Assembly: GCA_037441525.1 (NCBI GenBank)
Contig: JBBISA010000093.1
Span: forward strand, 1 to 7,099
Direction of reading: 5' to 3'
Length of the DNA stretch: 7,099 nt
Origin: SKVR01 sp037441525
Lineage (GTDB): Bacteria; Bacteroidota; Bacteroidia; Bacteroidales; UBA7960
In this document: one piece after another, positions 1-6,950 of the stretch
Layout: each line of letters opens with the position of its first letter
Numbering within the stretch: the stretch's first letter is position 1
Made by a program: the position numbers and the translations under genes
Notes under the pieces: model-generated
Told to the model about the DNA's origin: nothing
The model's input: only the letters and a program-made list of their open reading frames with translations
Database searches by the model: none

Positions 1-95
1 ATACTATTTTTTAATGGTGGGTTAGAACTATATCCACGAAAATGGTAGTAGAACCTATATTTTTTGCGTCATACCTAAAATGGCCTGATCAGACA
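1..95. other. non-coding left edge downstream of the M28 gene
   Basis: AT-rich sequence after the stop codon of the minus-strand peptidase gene. It contains an imperfect direct repeat (AATGGT, then TAGAAC, then TATAT) at 13-33 and 41-60. I see no GC-rich stem followed by a T run, so the terminator of the peptidase gene is either absent, Rho-dependent or outside the window. Confidence 0.5.
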
Positions 96-1775
96 CTAAA
101 GATTTACTGTTATATCCATTTCCCTCCCATCGCGCACTACCCTTACCACCACAGGGGCATTGGCACTTATTCCGGCCAGGGCCTGCATATATGTTTGAAT
201 ATCCGATACTTTAACATCGTCAATTCTTATAATGACATCCCCACCTTTAATACCTGCCCGCTGTGCCGGGTTGTTTTCAGAAACTGCCTGAACGCGCAAA
301 CCATCTCCATTGAAGGCATGGTCGGGCATCAACCCCAGGGCAACCCCACTGCGGCGGGTGGTAGCACGGCCGGCTACAGATGTTTCGGTAAAAGGTAGTT
401 TGCCTCCAATATTAAGCGAGGCAATAATATTGTGCGAAAGATTAAGAATGGAGACCATTCCGGGATAATTGATCTTGTCTTCCGTATCTGTTGGCCGGTG
501 ATAATCGTCGTGCATACCACTAAAAAAGAACAGTACAGGAATTCCCTTGTTGTAGAAACTTGTATGATCAGAGCCGCCAACCCCACTCGGGCTTTTTCTT
601 ACGGCAAGACCATTTTGGGCAAACTGATCAATGGTTGAGTCCCAAACAGGTGATGATCCGGTACCGTAAAGTGTAAGGGTTGAATTCTCGAGACGACCAA
701 GCATGTCGTAGTTAAACATGTAATTTACCTTGGTCATATTGTATGCATCGCTGTTGGCAAAATGCTGACTTCCGAGCAATCCCTTCTCTTCGGCCGAAAA
801 AGCAATAAAAATATAGTTGTGATTCTTTTTTTCTGACTGAATAAAATATCTTGCTGTTTCGAGCATCCCGGCAGTACCAGAGGCATTATCGTCGGCACCG
901 GGATGGAGGGTATTTGCGCCGGGGATGCGCGAACCCGAGCCACCAAAGCCCAGGTGATCGTAATGTGCACCAACAACCACAGTATATTGAGCATTATTAT
1001 TAAGGTATCCGGCGACGTTATACGATTTGAATGTTTCGCGGCGCAGGCTGGCAGTAATAAAGATATTTTCGCCTGGCGTGGCCTTTTGCCACTGCTCAAA
1101 AACCTTACATGTTACAAACAACACCGGAATACTTTCCCTGCCAAGTTGCTGTCGCAGGCTGGTGGGCGGATCGTTGCGGTCAGCACGGGTATTTACGAAA
1201 ACTACCCCCAGGGCACCCTTGCCCTGCGCTATTGAAATCTTGCGCTGTAAAATCTCCAGTGGAATACGCGGTACATCTTTATCAACGCCAGGAGGCAGGT
1301 AATACTCCATAAAGAATATCCGATTGGTAATCCCAGTAAGATTTATATAATCGTTATGACTTTCTGACTCCCATCCATATCCTACATAAACCCCCGGTGC
1401 CACAATTCTGGCCGATGCTGAACTGGGCATAACGAAAAAGTCGCTGTTAATCTGAAATGCCTCCTGTCCGATAGCAAAAAAGTTATCAGGTCCATAGGTC
1501 CAATCGCCCTGAAACTCGAAGCTCTGAAGGTAAGAACCATTAAACATGGGCTGCAGCCCGGCCTGTTGCATTTGCATCTCGATATAGGATGCAGCCTTCT
1601 TTTCTCCGGCCTTTCCAGCCTCGCGGCCTTCCATGACATCTGAAGAAAGGGTGGAAATATCAGTTTTTAGTCTGGCCTTTATTTCGGCCTCACTAAATCC
1701 AAATTTAACCTGTGAAACAGCAACCTGCAAAAAAAGCAGGGCAATAAAAACAGAGGAAAATATCTTTCTATTCAT
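96..1775 (-). CDS. exported M28 family zinc peptidase with PA-like insert and C-terminal PDZ domain
   Basis: Predicted co-catalytic di-zinc aminopeptidase/carboxypeptidase-type hydrolase, 559 residues, acting outside the cytoplasm. Residues 1-21 form a signal peptide (Lys4, hydrophobic core, cleavage near AVSQ). Residues about 112-245 resemble a PA (protease-associated) domain. The M28 catalytic domain spans about 253-455 and its ligand set is intact: His271 in GAHYDHLG, Asp295/Asp296 in GADDNASG, the Glu329/Glu330 pair in SAEEKGLLGS (general base plus zinc ligand), Asp357 in NYDMLG and His426 in DDYHRPTDT. Residues about 480-559 are a PDZ domain (AQRAGIKGGDVIIRIDD), which in such enzymes usually binds peptide C-termini. 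The ATG is the only start between an in-frame stop at 1797-1799 and the signal peptide. No Shine-Dalgarno sequence precedes it, as is usual in Bacteroidota. The gene is divergent from the 884-residue gene. Family assignment is firm; substrate is unknown. Confidence 0.95.
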   Translation of the reverse strand: MNRKIFSSVFIALLFLQVAVSQVKFGFSEAEIKARLKTDISTLSSDVMEGREAGKAGEKKAASYIEMQMQQAGLQPMFNGSYLQSFEFQGDWTYGPDNFFAIGQEAFQINSDFFVMPSSASARIVAPGVYVGYGWESESHNDYINLTGITNRIFFMEYYLPPGVDKDVPRIPLEILQRKISIAQGKGALGVVFVNTRADRNDPPTSLRQQLGRESIPVLFVTCKVFEQWQKATPGENIFITASLRRETFKSYNVAGYLNNNAQYTVVVGAHYDHLGFGGSGSRIPGANTLHPGADDNASGTAGMLETARYFIQSEKKNHNYIFIAFSAEEKGLLGSQHFANSDAYNMTKVNYMFNYDMLGRLENSTLTLYGTGSSPVWDSTIDQFAQNGLAVRKSPSGVGGSDHTSFYNKGIPVLFFFSGMHDDYHRPTDTEDKINYPGMVSILNLSHNIIASLNIGGKLPFTETSVAGRATTRRSGVALGLMPDHAFNGDGLRVQAVSENNPAQRAGIKGGDVIIRIDDVKVSDIQTYMQALAGISANAPVVVRVVRDGREMDITVNL

Positions 1776-2029
1776 TTCTGGAAATTTGTAATTAAATCAA
1801 TTGGGTAAAATTAAGGAAATATTTTCAGCATCAATAATTCCTGCGCATCACAAAAACAGAGCCATTTCAAACACAGGCTATCAGGCCAATATTAAAAGAA
1901 GGATTAATTATTTTATCAACCATTTTTCCGAAACAAGGAAAAAGGTATTTTTATTGCTAAGGAGCAGGTCATGCTGATGTATATTAACAGAACAGGAAAA
2001 CTATCCACTACCTTATTTTCTAAACAGTT
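1776..2029. promoter_or_regulatory. divergent intergenic region
   Basis: AT-rich 254-base gap between two divergent genes, which must hold a promoter for each. I searched both strands for the Bacteroidota -7 element TAnnTTTG and found no exact match. A short stem, TTTTTCC (1923-1929) with GGAAAAA (1937-1943) and a 7-base loop, is followed by TATTTTTATT. It lies just before a strong ribosome-binding sequence. The stem is mostly A-T, so an attenuator role is only a possibility. Confidence 0.5.
1959..1964 (+). promoter_or_regulatory. AAGGAG Shine-Dalgarno sequence for the leader ORF
   Basis: AAGGAG sits 6 bases before the ATG at 1971. None of the three large genes has such a site; they are preceded by A/T-rich sequence only. 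It is 65 bases from the ATG at 2030, too far to serve that start directly, so if used it would serve the leader ORF. Confidence 0.4.
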
Positions 2030-2033
2030 ATGA
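1971..2033 (+). CDS. possible 20-residue leader peptide overlapping the start of the transglutaminase-like gene
   Basis: ATG at 1971 opens 20 codons (MLMYINRTGK, then LSTTLFSKQL) ending in TGA at 2031-2033. The stop overlaps the ATG of the following gene as ATGA (2030-2033), the classic geometry of translational coupling. The ORF has the only good Shine-Dalgarno sequence seen before a gene in this window, while the big gene has none of its own. The peptide shows no amino-acid run typical of biosynthetic attenuators and no recognisable motif. A second in-frame ATG lies at 1977. So short an ORF could arise by chance; the combination of ribosome site, spacing and overlap is what makes it worth listing. 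Confidence 0.35.
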   Translation: MLMYINRTGKLSTTLFSKQL

Positions 2034-4684
2034 ACAGAACTATAATCATTTTAGCTTTTATGATAGCGGGAACTTCTCTTTTTACCCAGGGACAAATACC
2101 CGATTTCGAAACCTACAGAAGGCAGCAGGAACAGGACTTCAGACAGTTTGTTGCCCGCCGCGACAGCGCTATGAAGGCCCTCAACCGTGATTTTGAGAAG
2201 TTTGTTGACCAGCGCAATCGTGAGTTTGCTGCTTATGTGCGAAATGAGTGGGAAAGGATGCAGATTTTTGCCGGAATTCGCCCGGAGCCAGGCCCTAAAC
2301 CCAACCGGATGCCATCATTCAATCCGGCTGTGGGTGAACATGCCCGCGAAAGGGTGCCCATTACCACCAAACCTCCCACACAAGCCAGAGTGGAATTGAG
2401 AGATGTTCCCAGCGAACCCATCCCCATAAGGCCAGTAACTCCTTCACCGCTGGCGCCCTCCGACATTGCCATCGATTTTTACGGCCGTCAGCTTGGTTTC
2501 CCGGCTGACCGTTCCTTCAGGGGTATCAGAGCCAACGGCATTGCCGAAAGGGATGTGGCACAATGGTTCGAAACTGCTGCGGCAACCAATTTCGCACCCA
2601 CCCTTATCAGCCTGCTCGAAACAGCTCAAAATACCGGCATGAACGACTGGGCTCTGTTTATGGCTGCCCAGCAACTAAGCGCCAGGCTTGCCAACAACAA
2701 CCCCTTAACCACAAGGCTTTACACCTGGTTTCTGCTTATGCAGGCCGGTTACGACATACGCCTTGCCCGCAACCAGCAACAGCTGCTGTTGCTCCTCCCC
2801 TTTGCCCACACCGTTTACAACACACCCAGGCTTATCATCGACAATGTTACTTTTTACATTATTGGCGGTACGGCCGGTGAATCCATTTTCACCTTCAGGC
2901 AAAATATACCTGGGGCCTATCGTTTGTTCGATATGAATTTTTATAAAAGTCCGCTACTGGCCCTGCAGCCCCGCGAAAAAACTCTGGTTTTTGAATTCGA
3001 AGGAAAAGAGCAGCGACTTACCCTGCAATACGACCCTGTGCTGGTTGCCATGCTGGCCCAGCAGCCACAGGCACACATGAATATTTATCTTGATGCCGGG
3101 GCATCGAACATCCTGGCCGCTTCTGCCGAAAGGGTCATCGAACCTGTGTTGCAACCCATGAGCGACACACAAAAGGTATCTTACCTTCTTAAACTCGCCC
3201 AGACTTCATTCCAATATAAAACTGATATTGAACAGTTTGGAAGGCAAAGATACATGGTACCCGACGAGGTGATTCATTATGCCTTCTCCGATTGCGACGA
3301 CCGCGCAGTATTTTTCGCCTGGTTGGTGCGAAATTATGCCCGACAGAAAGTGGCGGCTCTCCTATACCCAGGGCATCTGGCCACAGCGGTGCATTTTCCC
3401 GGCGGCAACCCCCATGGCGATTATGTTATTGTTGACGGGATGCAGTTTGTAGTGGCTGATCCCACCTACATCAACGCACCCATTGGGCTGACCATGCCCG
3501 AATTTCGCGGCACCATCCCCGAAGCTTTCCTGGTTGATCCGCAATTGTACCGCAACGAACAAAATCTGGCTTTGTGGCAAAAACTGCATGAAGCCGGAGC
3601 CATGCGCGGAAATACCCGCAACGATATTATCCTGGGCCGCGAAGGACATATCTTTGCCACAGGTTATTTTATCAACAGGCTTCAGAACCGGGCAAGCCGC
3701 ATCAGGCTCGAAAACTTTGGCGACAGAAGAACCGCCTTCGTTGGCGCTTTCGAGCATACCCTCCTGCCCCGATGGCTGCTTGCCTTCGAAACCACCGGCG
3801 ATGCCACCGGGTTTGCCATAAACAGGGCCCCCAATGACAACCTGATAGTTGCAGGTAGCTTTTCTGGCGGCATCAAAGCTCAGAACATAACCATCAATGC
3901 TGCCCAGGGAAAAACGGAATTATTCCTTGCCTGTATTAATCCTGAGGGAAGATTGTTGTGGATGCAAAAAGTCACACCCGAACCGGCACCTGGCAACAAC
4001 AAACTTGCTTATACCATAAGGGCAAATTACAATGGGGAAATTGCTGATATCCGGTATTTCAACGACCCGCGCGAAAGTGAGAACCGGCTTTTTACCACCC
4101 CCGGCGAAATTCTCCTTACCGGCACTTTTGGCAATACCAGCGGCATTTCTGTTGACGAAGCCCCGGTGTTTGCAAGTGGCGGCACGACAAGCTTTGCCGA
4201 TATGCTCATACAAAAAAACCGTGAGCTGCAACAGCGCAATTTCGAAACTACCATTGCCGGATTGTTTGCCGCCATTTACCTCTCGAAGTCCGAAGGTGTT
4301 GTTTTTCCGGGTTCAGTAGCACAGGAAGCCATCCGAAAGGCCAATCCCCGCTTTCCGCAGCAGTTCCCCGAGACCTTTGCCAATATCGGCAAGATCAGTT
4401 TCCTGCGCAACAAGTCGGGCATCATAGAAATAAGAACAGAAAACTCCCAGGATGTATTTTTCGACAAGATGCGCATCCGCAACGGAAGCACCATGAGGGT
4501 AAGAACCCTTGCCAACGGCGATGAGCAGATCGACATCCTCTCCAATATCCATGTTGGGCAACTGGTGGTATGGTATCAGCTCAACTTTATCCGCCTCAAC
4601 CACCGCAACGGCGACCTGCTGTTCGACTACCGCAGCAACAACACCCAGGTAACCATGAATTTGAAAAGGGATATTTTGAATTAG
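2030..4684 (+). CDS. exported multidomain protein with transglutaminase-like core and propeller-like C-terminus
   Basis: 884 residues; exact function unknown. Residues 1-22 are a signal peptide (Arg3, hydrophobic core, cleavage near TQGQ); there is no lipobox Cys. Residues 24-80 are a charged helix with [DE]Fxx[FY] recurring at 25, 36, 54 and 65. Residues 84-145 are a proline-rich linker. About 375-500 is a transglutaminase-like/cysteine-peptidase core: Cys422 in SDCDDRAVFFAWLVR, His455 (or His449) in GHLATAVHF, and Asp477 in ADPTY. The triad appears complete, so activity is plausible, but hydrolysis and crosslinking cannot be told apart. Residues about 570-705 hold two propeller-like units, each with a tryptophan strand (LPRWLLAF; RLLWMQKV) and a glycine strand (NLIVAGSFSG; EILLTGTFGN). 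No sorting domain is seen at the C-terminus. The start is fixed by an in-frame TAA at 2021-2023, and the next Met (codon 11) would destroy the signal peptide. It may be translated by coupling to the leader ORF, and an intrinsic terminator follows. Confidence 0.88.
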   Translation: MNRTIIILAFMIAGTSLFTQGQIPDFETYRRQQEQDFRQFVARRDSAMKALNRDFEKFVDQRNREFAAYVRNEWERMQIFAGIRPEPGPKPNRMPSFNPAVGEHARERVPITTKPPTQARVELRDVPSEPIPIRPVTPSPLAPSDIAIDFYGRQLGFPADRSFRGIRANGIAERDVAQWFETAAATNFAPTLISLLETAQNTGMNDWALFMAAQQLSARLANNNPLTTRLYTWFLLMQAGYDIRLARNQQQLLLLLPFAHTVYNTPRLIIDNVTFYIIGGTAGESIFTFRQNIPGAYRLFDMNFYKSPLLALQPREKTLVFEFEGKEQRLTLQYDPVLVAMLAQQPQAHMNIYLDAGASNILAASAERVIEPVLQPMSDTQKVSYLLKLAQTSFQYKTDIEQFGRQRYMVPDEVIHYAFSDCDDRAVFFAWLVRNYARQKVAALLYPGHLATAVHFPGGNPHGDYVIVDGMQFVVADPTYINAPIGLTMPEFRGTIPEAFLVDPQLYRNEQNLALWQKLHEAGAMRGNTRNDIILGREGHIFATGYFINRLQNRASRIRLENFGDRRTAFVGAFEHTLLPRWLLAFETTGDATGFAINRAPNDNLIVAGSFSGGIKAQNITINAAQGKTELFLACINPEGRLLWMQKVTPEPAPGNNKLAYTIRANYNGEIADIRYFNDPRESENRLFTTPGEILLTGTFGNTSGISVDEAPVFASGGTTSFADMLIQKNRELQQRNFETTIAGLFAAIYLSKSEGVVFPGSVAQEAIRKANPRFPQQFPETFANIGKISFLRNKSGIIEIRTENSQDVFFDKMRIRNGSTMRVRTLANGDEQIDILSNIHVGQLVVWYQLNFIRLNHRNGDLLFDYRSNNTQVTMNLKRDILN

Positions 4685-4763
4685 ACTACCCTGGGAGGTG
4701 CCGCTCAAATAATTCTTTTCAACCAAAGGGAGAAGAACAGATTTATTCTGAAATAGAATTAAT

Positions 4764-4797
4764 AACCCGGCCAGAAATCCTATTCCGGCCGGGTTTT
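4764..4797 (+). terminator. Rho-independent terminator of the transglutaminase-like gene
   Basis: Perfect 9-bp stem: AACCCGGCC (4764-4772) pairs with GGCCGGGTT (4787-4795), with a 14-base loop, and the right arm runs into TTTT (4794-4797). It lies 79 bases after the stop codon of the plus-strand gene. Read on the minus strand the stem is followed by TTATTAATTC, a weaker U tract, so it may also stop transcripts of the convergent M49 gene that ends at 4833. Confidence 0.85.
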
Positions 4798-4832
4798 ACA
4801 TTAAAATCTTCGCCCAAAAAATGCTGTATTGC

Positions 4833-6470
4833 CTACAACCCCAACACCACTTTTCCCTGCTTAAACACAATATCGATGGGGATGCCAGTGGCATTTACGC
4901 GGTCAAGGTCTTCGCGGAGCCGTGGAGTCATTATTCCGTCGGCATCAAACCAGGCCTTTGTGGCTTCATAATCGCCATTTCCCTGTATAATGATTACTTT
5001 TTCGAGTAGCGAAACTACCGCCGAGCGCATCTGGTCGAAATTGACCCGGTAGGTGCCGTTGTCCTGAAGCAAAAAGGCGTCATTATCGGCAAAATACTTC
5101 AGGGTAAGCATATTGGCCCGGCCATGGGCACTCGATGCGCCAAAGCGGCTCGAGCGGAATATGCCTGCAAAAAAGGTTACATAGTTGTCCATTACCTGTC
5201 CGCTGGTTATCTCGCCCATTTCGTAAAGTTTTGTAACAAGGTATAAGCCCATAATGTCGGCCTTAGCTTCTTCGAGCGGTGGATAATATTCGCGCAGGGC
5301 TTCGCGAACCGGACCCAGCCCGTTTACTGTGTTTTTCACCCCCATGCCGTGCGATACTTCATGGAATGTGGTGTTTTCAAAAAAGGCGTCGAAGGTGATA
5401 TGCCGGCGTTGCTGTGGGTCGATAAGGATTTCGGTGATGGGCACCAGAATGTTATCAAATTTGGCTTTCATGGAATTCTTAAGTTGCAGTTTGCGGCTTC
5501 CCACCGTAACCTGAATATGGGGGTCGTTGGGAAGGTTGATGGCAATGGTTTTTGAACCTGCGTTGCAATCGCCTGCATAATAGAGTGCATAATAAACATT
5601 GATGTCGGAGTCGGTGCCAGGGGCTTCGGCTTTATAGGCAATGGGAACAGGCAGTCCGGCCTGAAGTGCCGGAAGCATACCGGTAAATTTTTCGAGCCGG
5701 GCGCTCCACTGCACATCCTTAACCAGCACAAAGGCTTCGTTGGCAGCTTTGTAGCCAAAGAGGCGGTCTTCATAGTTTTCGATGGGGCCCACCACAAAAT
5801 CTATATTGGATGTTTTCATGGCCATCCAGGCAAAATCGCTGGGTTGATATTCATTGGATTGCAAGGCATCGGCCCTTGAAAGAAGATAATTTTTCAGGCC
5901 GGCATCATTGGCAAGTTGTGCGGCTTGGCGCATAAGTCGGGCAGCTTCGTTGTGCTGTGCTTTATAGGCCTGGGAGTAAGGCACAGAAATAAGTTTACCA
6001 TCGCCATTGCGCTGAATAAGGGTATAGAGGCTTGTTTTGGTAGGTTCATCCCAGGCTTCAAACTCTTCTTTGGTCATATCCTGCGGGTAGAAGTTAGCGC
6101 CCAGGGGTTTGTCGCCATACCCCGGAAAAAAGGGAGCATTTCCCTTGAGCCTGTCCCAGGGCCCGTAATGGATGTGCATATACTGACGGGCAAAATCATT
6201 GTCAACCGATGCCATAAGTGCATCTTTATCGCCGTAGGACTGAATCCAGAAAACCTGTTCCATCTGGCCGGCAGCGTCGATCAGCAGGCGGATGATTTCG
6301 CGTTCGTTATCGGTGAGCCAGCCAAGGTCGGTGGTGAGTGTAACCTCATGAAATTGTGCAAGTCGTGTTTTCATCTCTTCAGTAAGGGTATTGTCGGTTT
6401 TGGGTTTACACCCACTAAGGCTCAGTATCAGCAATACAAAGCTCACAAATGACTGAATTAATATTTTCAT
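4833..6470 (-). CDS. M49 family (dipeptidyl peptidase III-like) zinc peptidase, lipoprotein
   Basis: 545-residue predicted lipoprotein. A basic/hydrophobic leader ends in the lipobox LSGC with lipidated Cys21, so the mature protein is membrane-anchored in the envelope. Zinc site: HEVSH at 370-374 (codons at 5349-5363), with Glu371 as catalytic base, and EEAKAD at 400-405 supplying the third ligand, probably Glu401. Other M49-like signatures are YGPWDRL (102-108) and GDCNAGSKTIAINLPND (300-316). Classical DPP III enzymes are around 700 residues with the hexapeptide HExxGH and remove dipeptides from the N-terminus of oligopeptides. This protein belongs to the shorter branch with a pentapeptide HExxH, as I recall for the Caldithrix abyssi enzyme (HEISH). 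The ATG is the first after an in-frame stop at 6489-6491, and no Shine-Dalgarno is seen. Plant-like NUDIX-fused relatives exist, but no NUDIX box is present here. Dipeptidase activity is inferred, not shown. Confidence 0.92.
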   Translation of the reverse strand: MKILIQSFVSFVLLILSLSGCKPKTDNTLTEEMKTRLAQFHEVTLTTDLGWLTDNEREIIRLLIDAAGQMEQVFWIQSYGDKDALMASVDNDFARQYMHIHYGPWDRLKGNAPFFPGYGDKPLGANFYPQDMTKEEFEAWDEPTKTSLYTLIQRNGDGKLISVPYSQAYKAQHNEAARLMRQAAQLANDAGLKNYLLSRADALQSNEYQPSDFAWMAMKTSNIDFVVGPIENYEDRLFGYKAANEAFVLVKDVQWSARLEKFTGMLPALQAGLPVPIAYKAEAPGTDSDINVYYALYYAGDCNAGSKTIAINLPNDPHIQVTVGSRKLQLKNSMKAKFDNILVPITEILIDPQQRRHITFDAFFENTTFHEVSHGMGVKNTVNGLGPVREALREYYPPLEEAKADIMGLYLVTKLYEMGEITSGQVMDNYVTFFAGIFRSSRFGASSAHGRANMLTLKYFADNDAFLLQDNGTYRVNFDQMRSAVVSLLEKVIIIQGNGDYEATKAWFDADGIMTPRLREDLDRVNATGIPIDIVFKQGKVVLGL

Positions 6471-6503
6471 CCGTAAATAATTTTTAAGTTAAAGTAGGAT
6501 AGC

Positions 6504-6525
6504 TTGTCCCGTCTTTACGGGACAA
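6504..6525. repeat. perfect inverted repeat upstream of the M49 gene
   Basis: TTGTCCCGT (6504-6512) and ACGGGACAA (6517-6525) are exact reverse complements separated by CTTT. The element lies 33 bases before the M49 start codon on its strand. No T run follows on either strand, so it is not a standard intrinsic terminator. It could be a 5' UTR hairpin or a symmetric operator overlapping the promoter; the sequence does not decide between these. Confidence 0.6.
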
Positions 6526-6552
6526 CTCCATGTTTGCTATTTTGGCTTCGCC

Positions 6553-6570
6553 GAGCTCGTAAACTCGGTT
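6553..6570. repeat. copy 1 of GAGCTCG-n4-CTCGGTT direct repeat
   Basis: GAGCTCG (6553-6559), spacer TAAA, CTCGGTT (6564-6570). With the preceding CC it also forms a small hairpin, CCGAG (6551-6555) with CTCGG (6564-6568). It matches copy 2 at all 14 non-spacer bases with the same 4-base spacer. Confidence 0.6.
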
Positions 6571-6680
6571 CATCGGTGTTTATGTTTTGCAAAAACATTC
6601 GGGTTTCATCAAAATAAAATTTGAAAATTTTGGTATGTTGGAACTGGCATGATGAATTTCCATTCGTGTTTAACTGCGTT

Positions 6681-6698
6681 GAGCTCGCAGGCTCGGTT
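6681..6698. repeat. copy 2 of GAGCTCG-n4-CTCGGTT direct repeat
   Basis: GAGCTCG (6681-6687), spacer CAGG, CTCGGTT (6692-6698), 128 bases from copy 1. It sits inside a broken palindrome with nested arms ATTCG/CGAAT (6662-6666, 6707-6711), TTAA/TTAA (6670-6673, 6703-6706) and GAGC/GCTC (6681-6684, 6691-6694). Confidence 0.6.
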
Positions 6699-6950
6699 GT
6701 GCTTAACGAATCATGCTCGTTTCATAGTGTTTCTGATTATTTGCCTGTTTAATCCATCAATAAAATTAAGGGTTGAACAAATGTAGAAAATATTAATGGC
6801 TTTAAACAATCTATTATTTGCTTATATGATTTTCCGCAATTTTGTCAGATATAATTTGATAGAATTCTTATTCCAAAATTTCTGCGAATTGGGCTGTCAA
6901 TGAATTAAATGTCGTGGGCCAGGTTTATTTCGCAGCGCAAAATAATATTT

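Noticed and set aside
13..60. Imperfect direct repeat AATGGT...TAGAAC...TATAT in two copies
   Set aside because: Short, gapped and in AT-rich sequence, so chance is a sufficient explanation.
1985..2040. AACAGAAC occurs both in the leader ORF (1985-1992) and at codons 2-4 of the main gene (2033-2040), encoding N-R-T in both
   Set aside because: An 8-base match over a short distance is too weak to claim duplication or a regulatory pairing.
3362..3757. 131-codon open frame on the minus strand inside the 884-residue gene
   Set aside because: It is antisense to the transglutaminase-like core, where Cys422, His455 and Asp477 are encoded on the plus strand; no independent motif or start signal.
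5916..6452. 178-codon open frame on the plus strand opposite the M49 gene
   Set aside because: It lies wholly antisense to a well-supported M49 coding region whose motifs are intact, and shows no recognisable domain.
6649..6786. 45-codon plus-strand ORF (ATGATG start, TAG stop) with a hydrophobic stretch FIVFLIICLF
   Set aside because: No ribosome-binding sequence, it runs through the GAGCTCG repeat and the palindrome, and its composition looks like translated non-coding DNA. Conservation across genomes would be needed to revive it.
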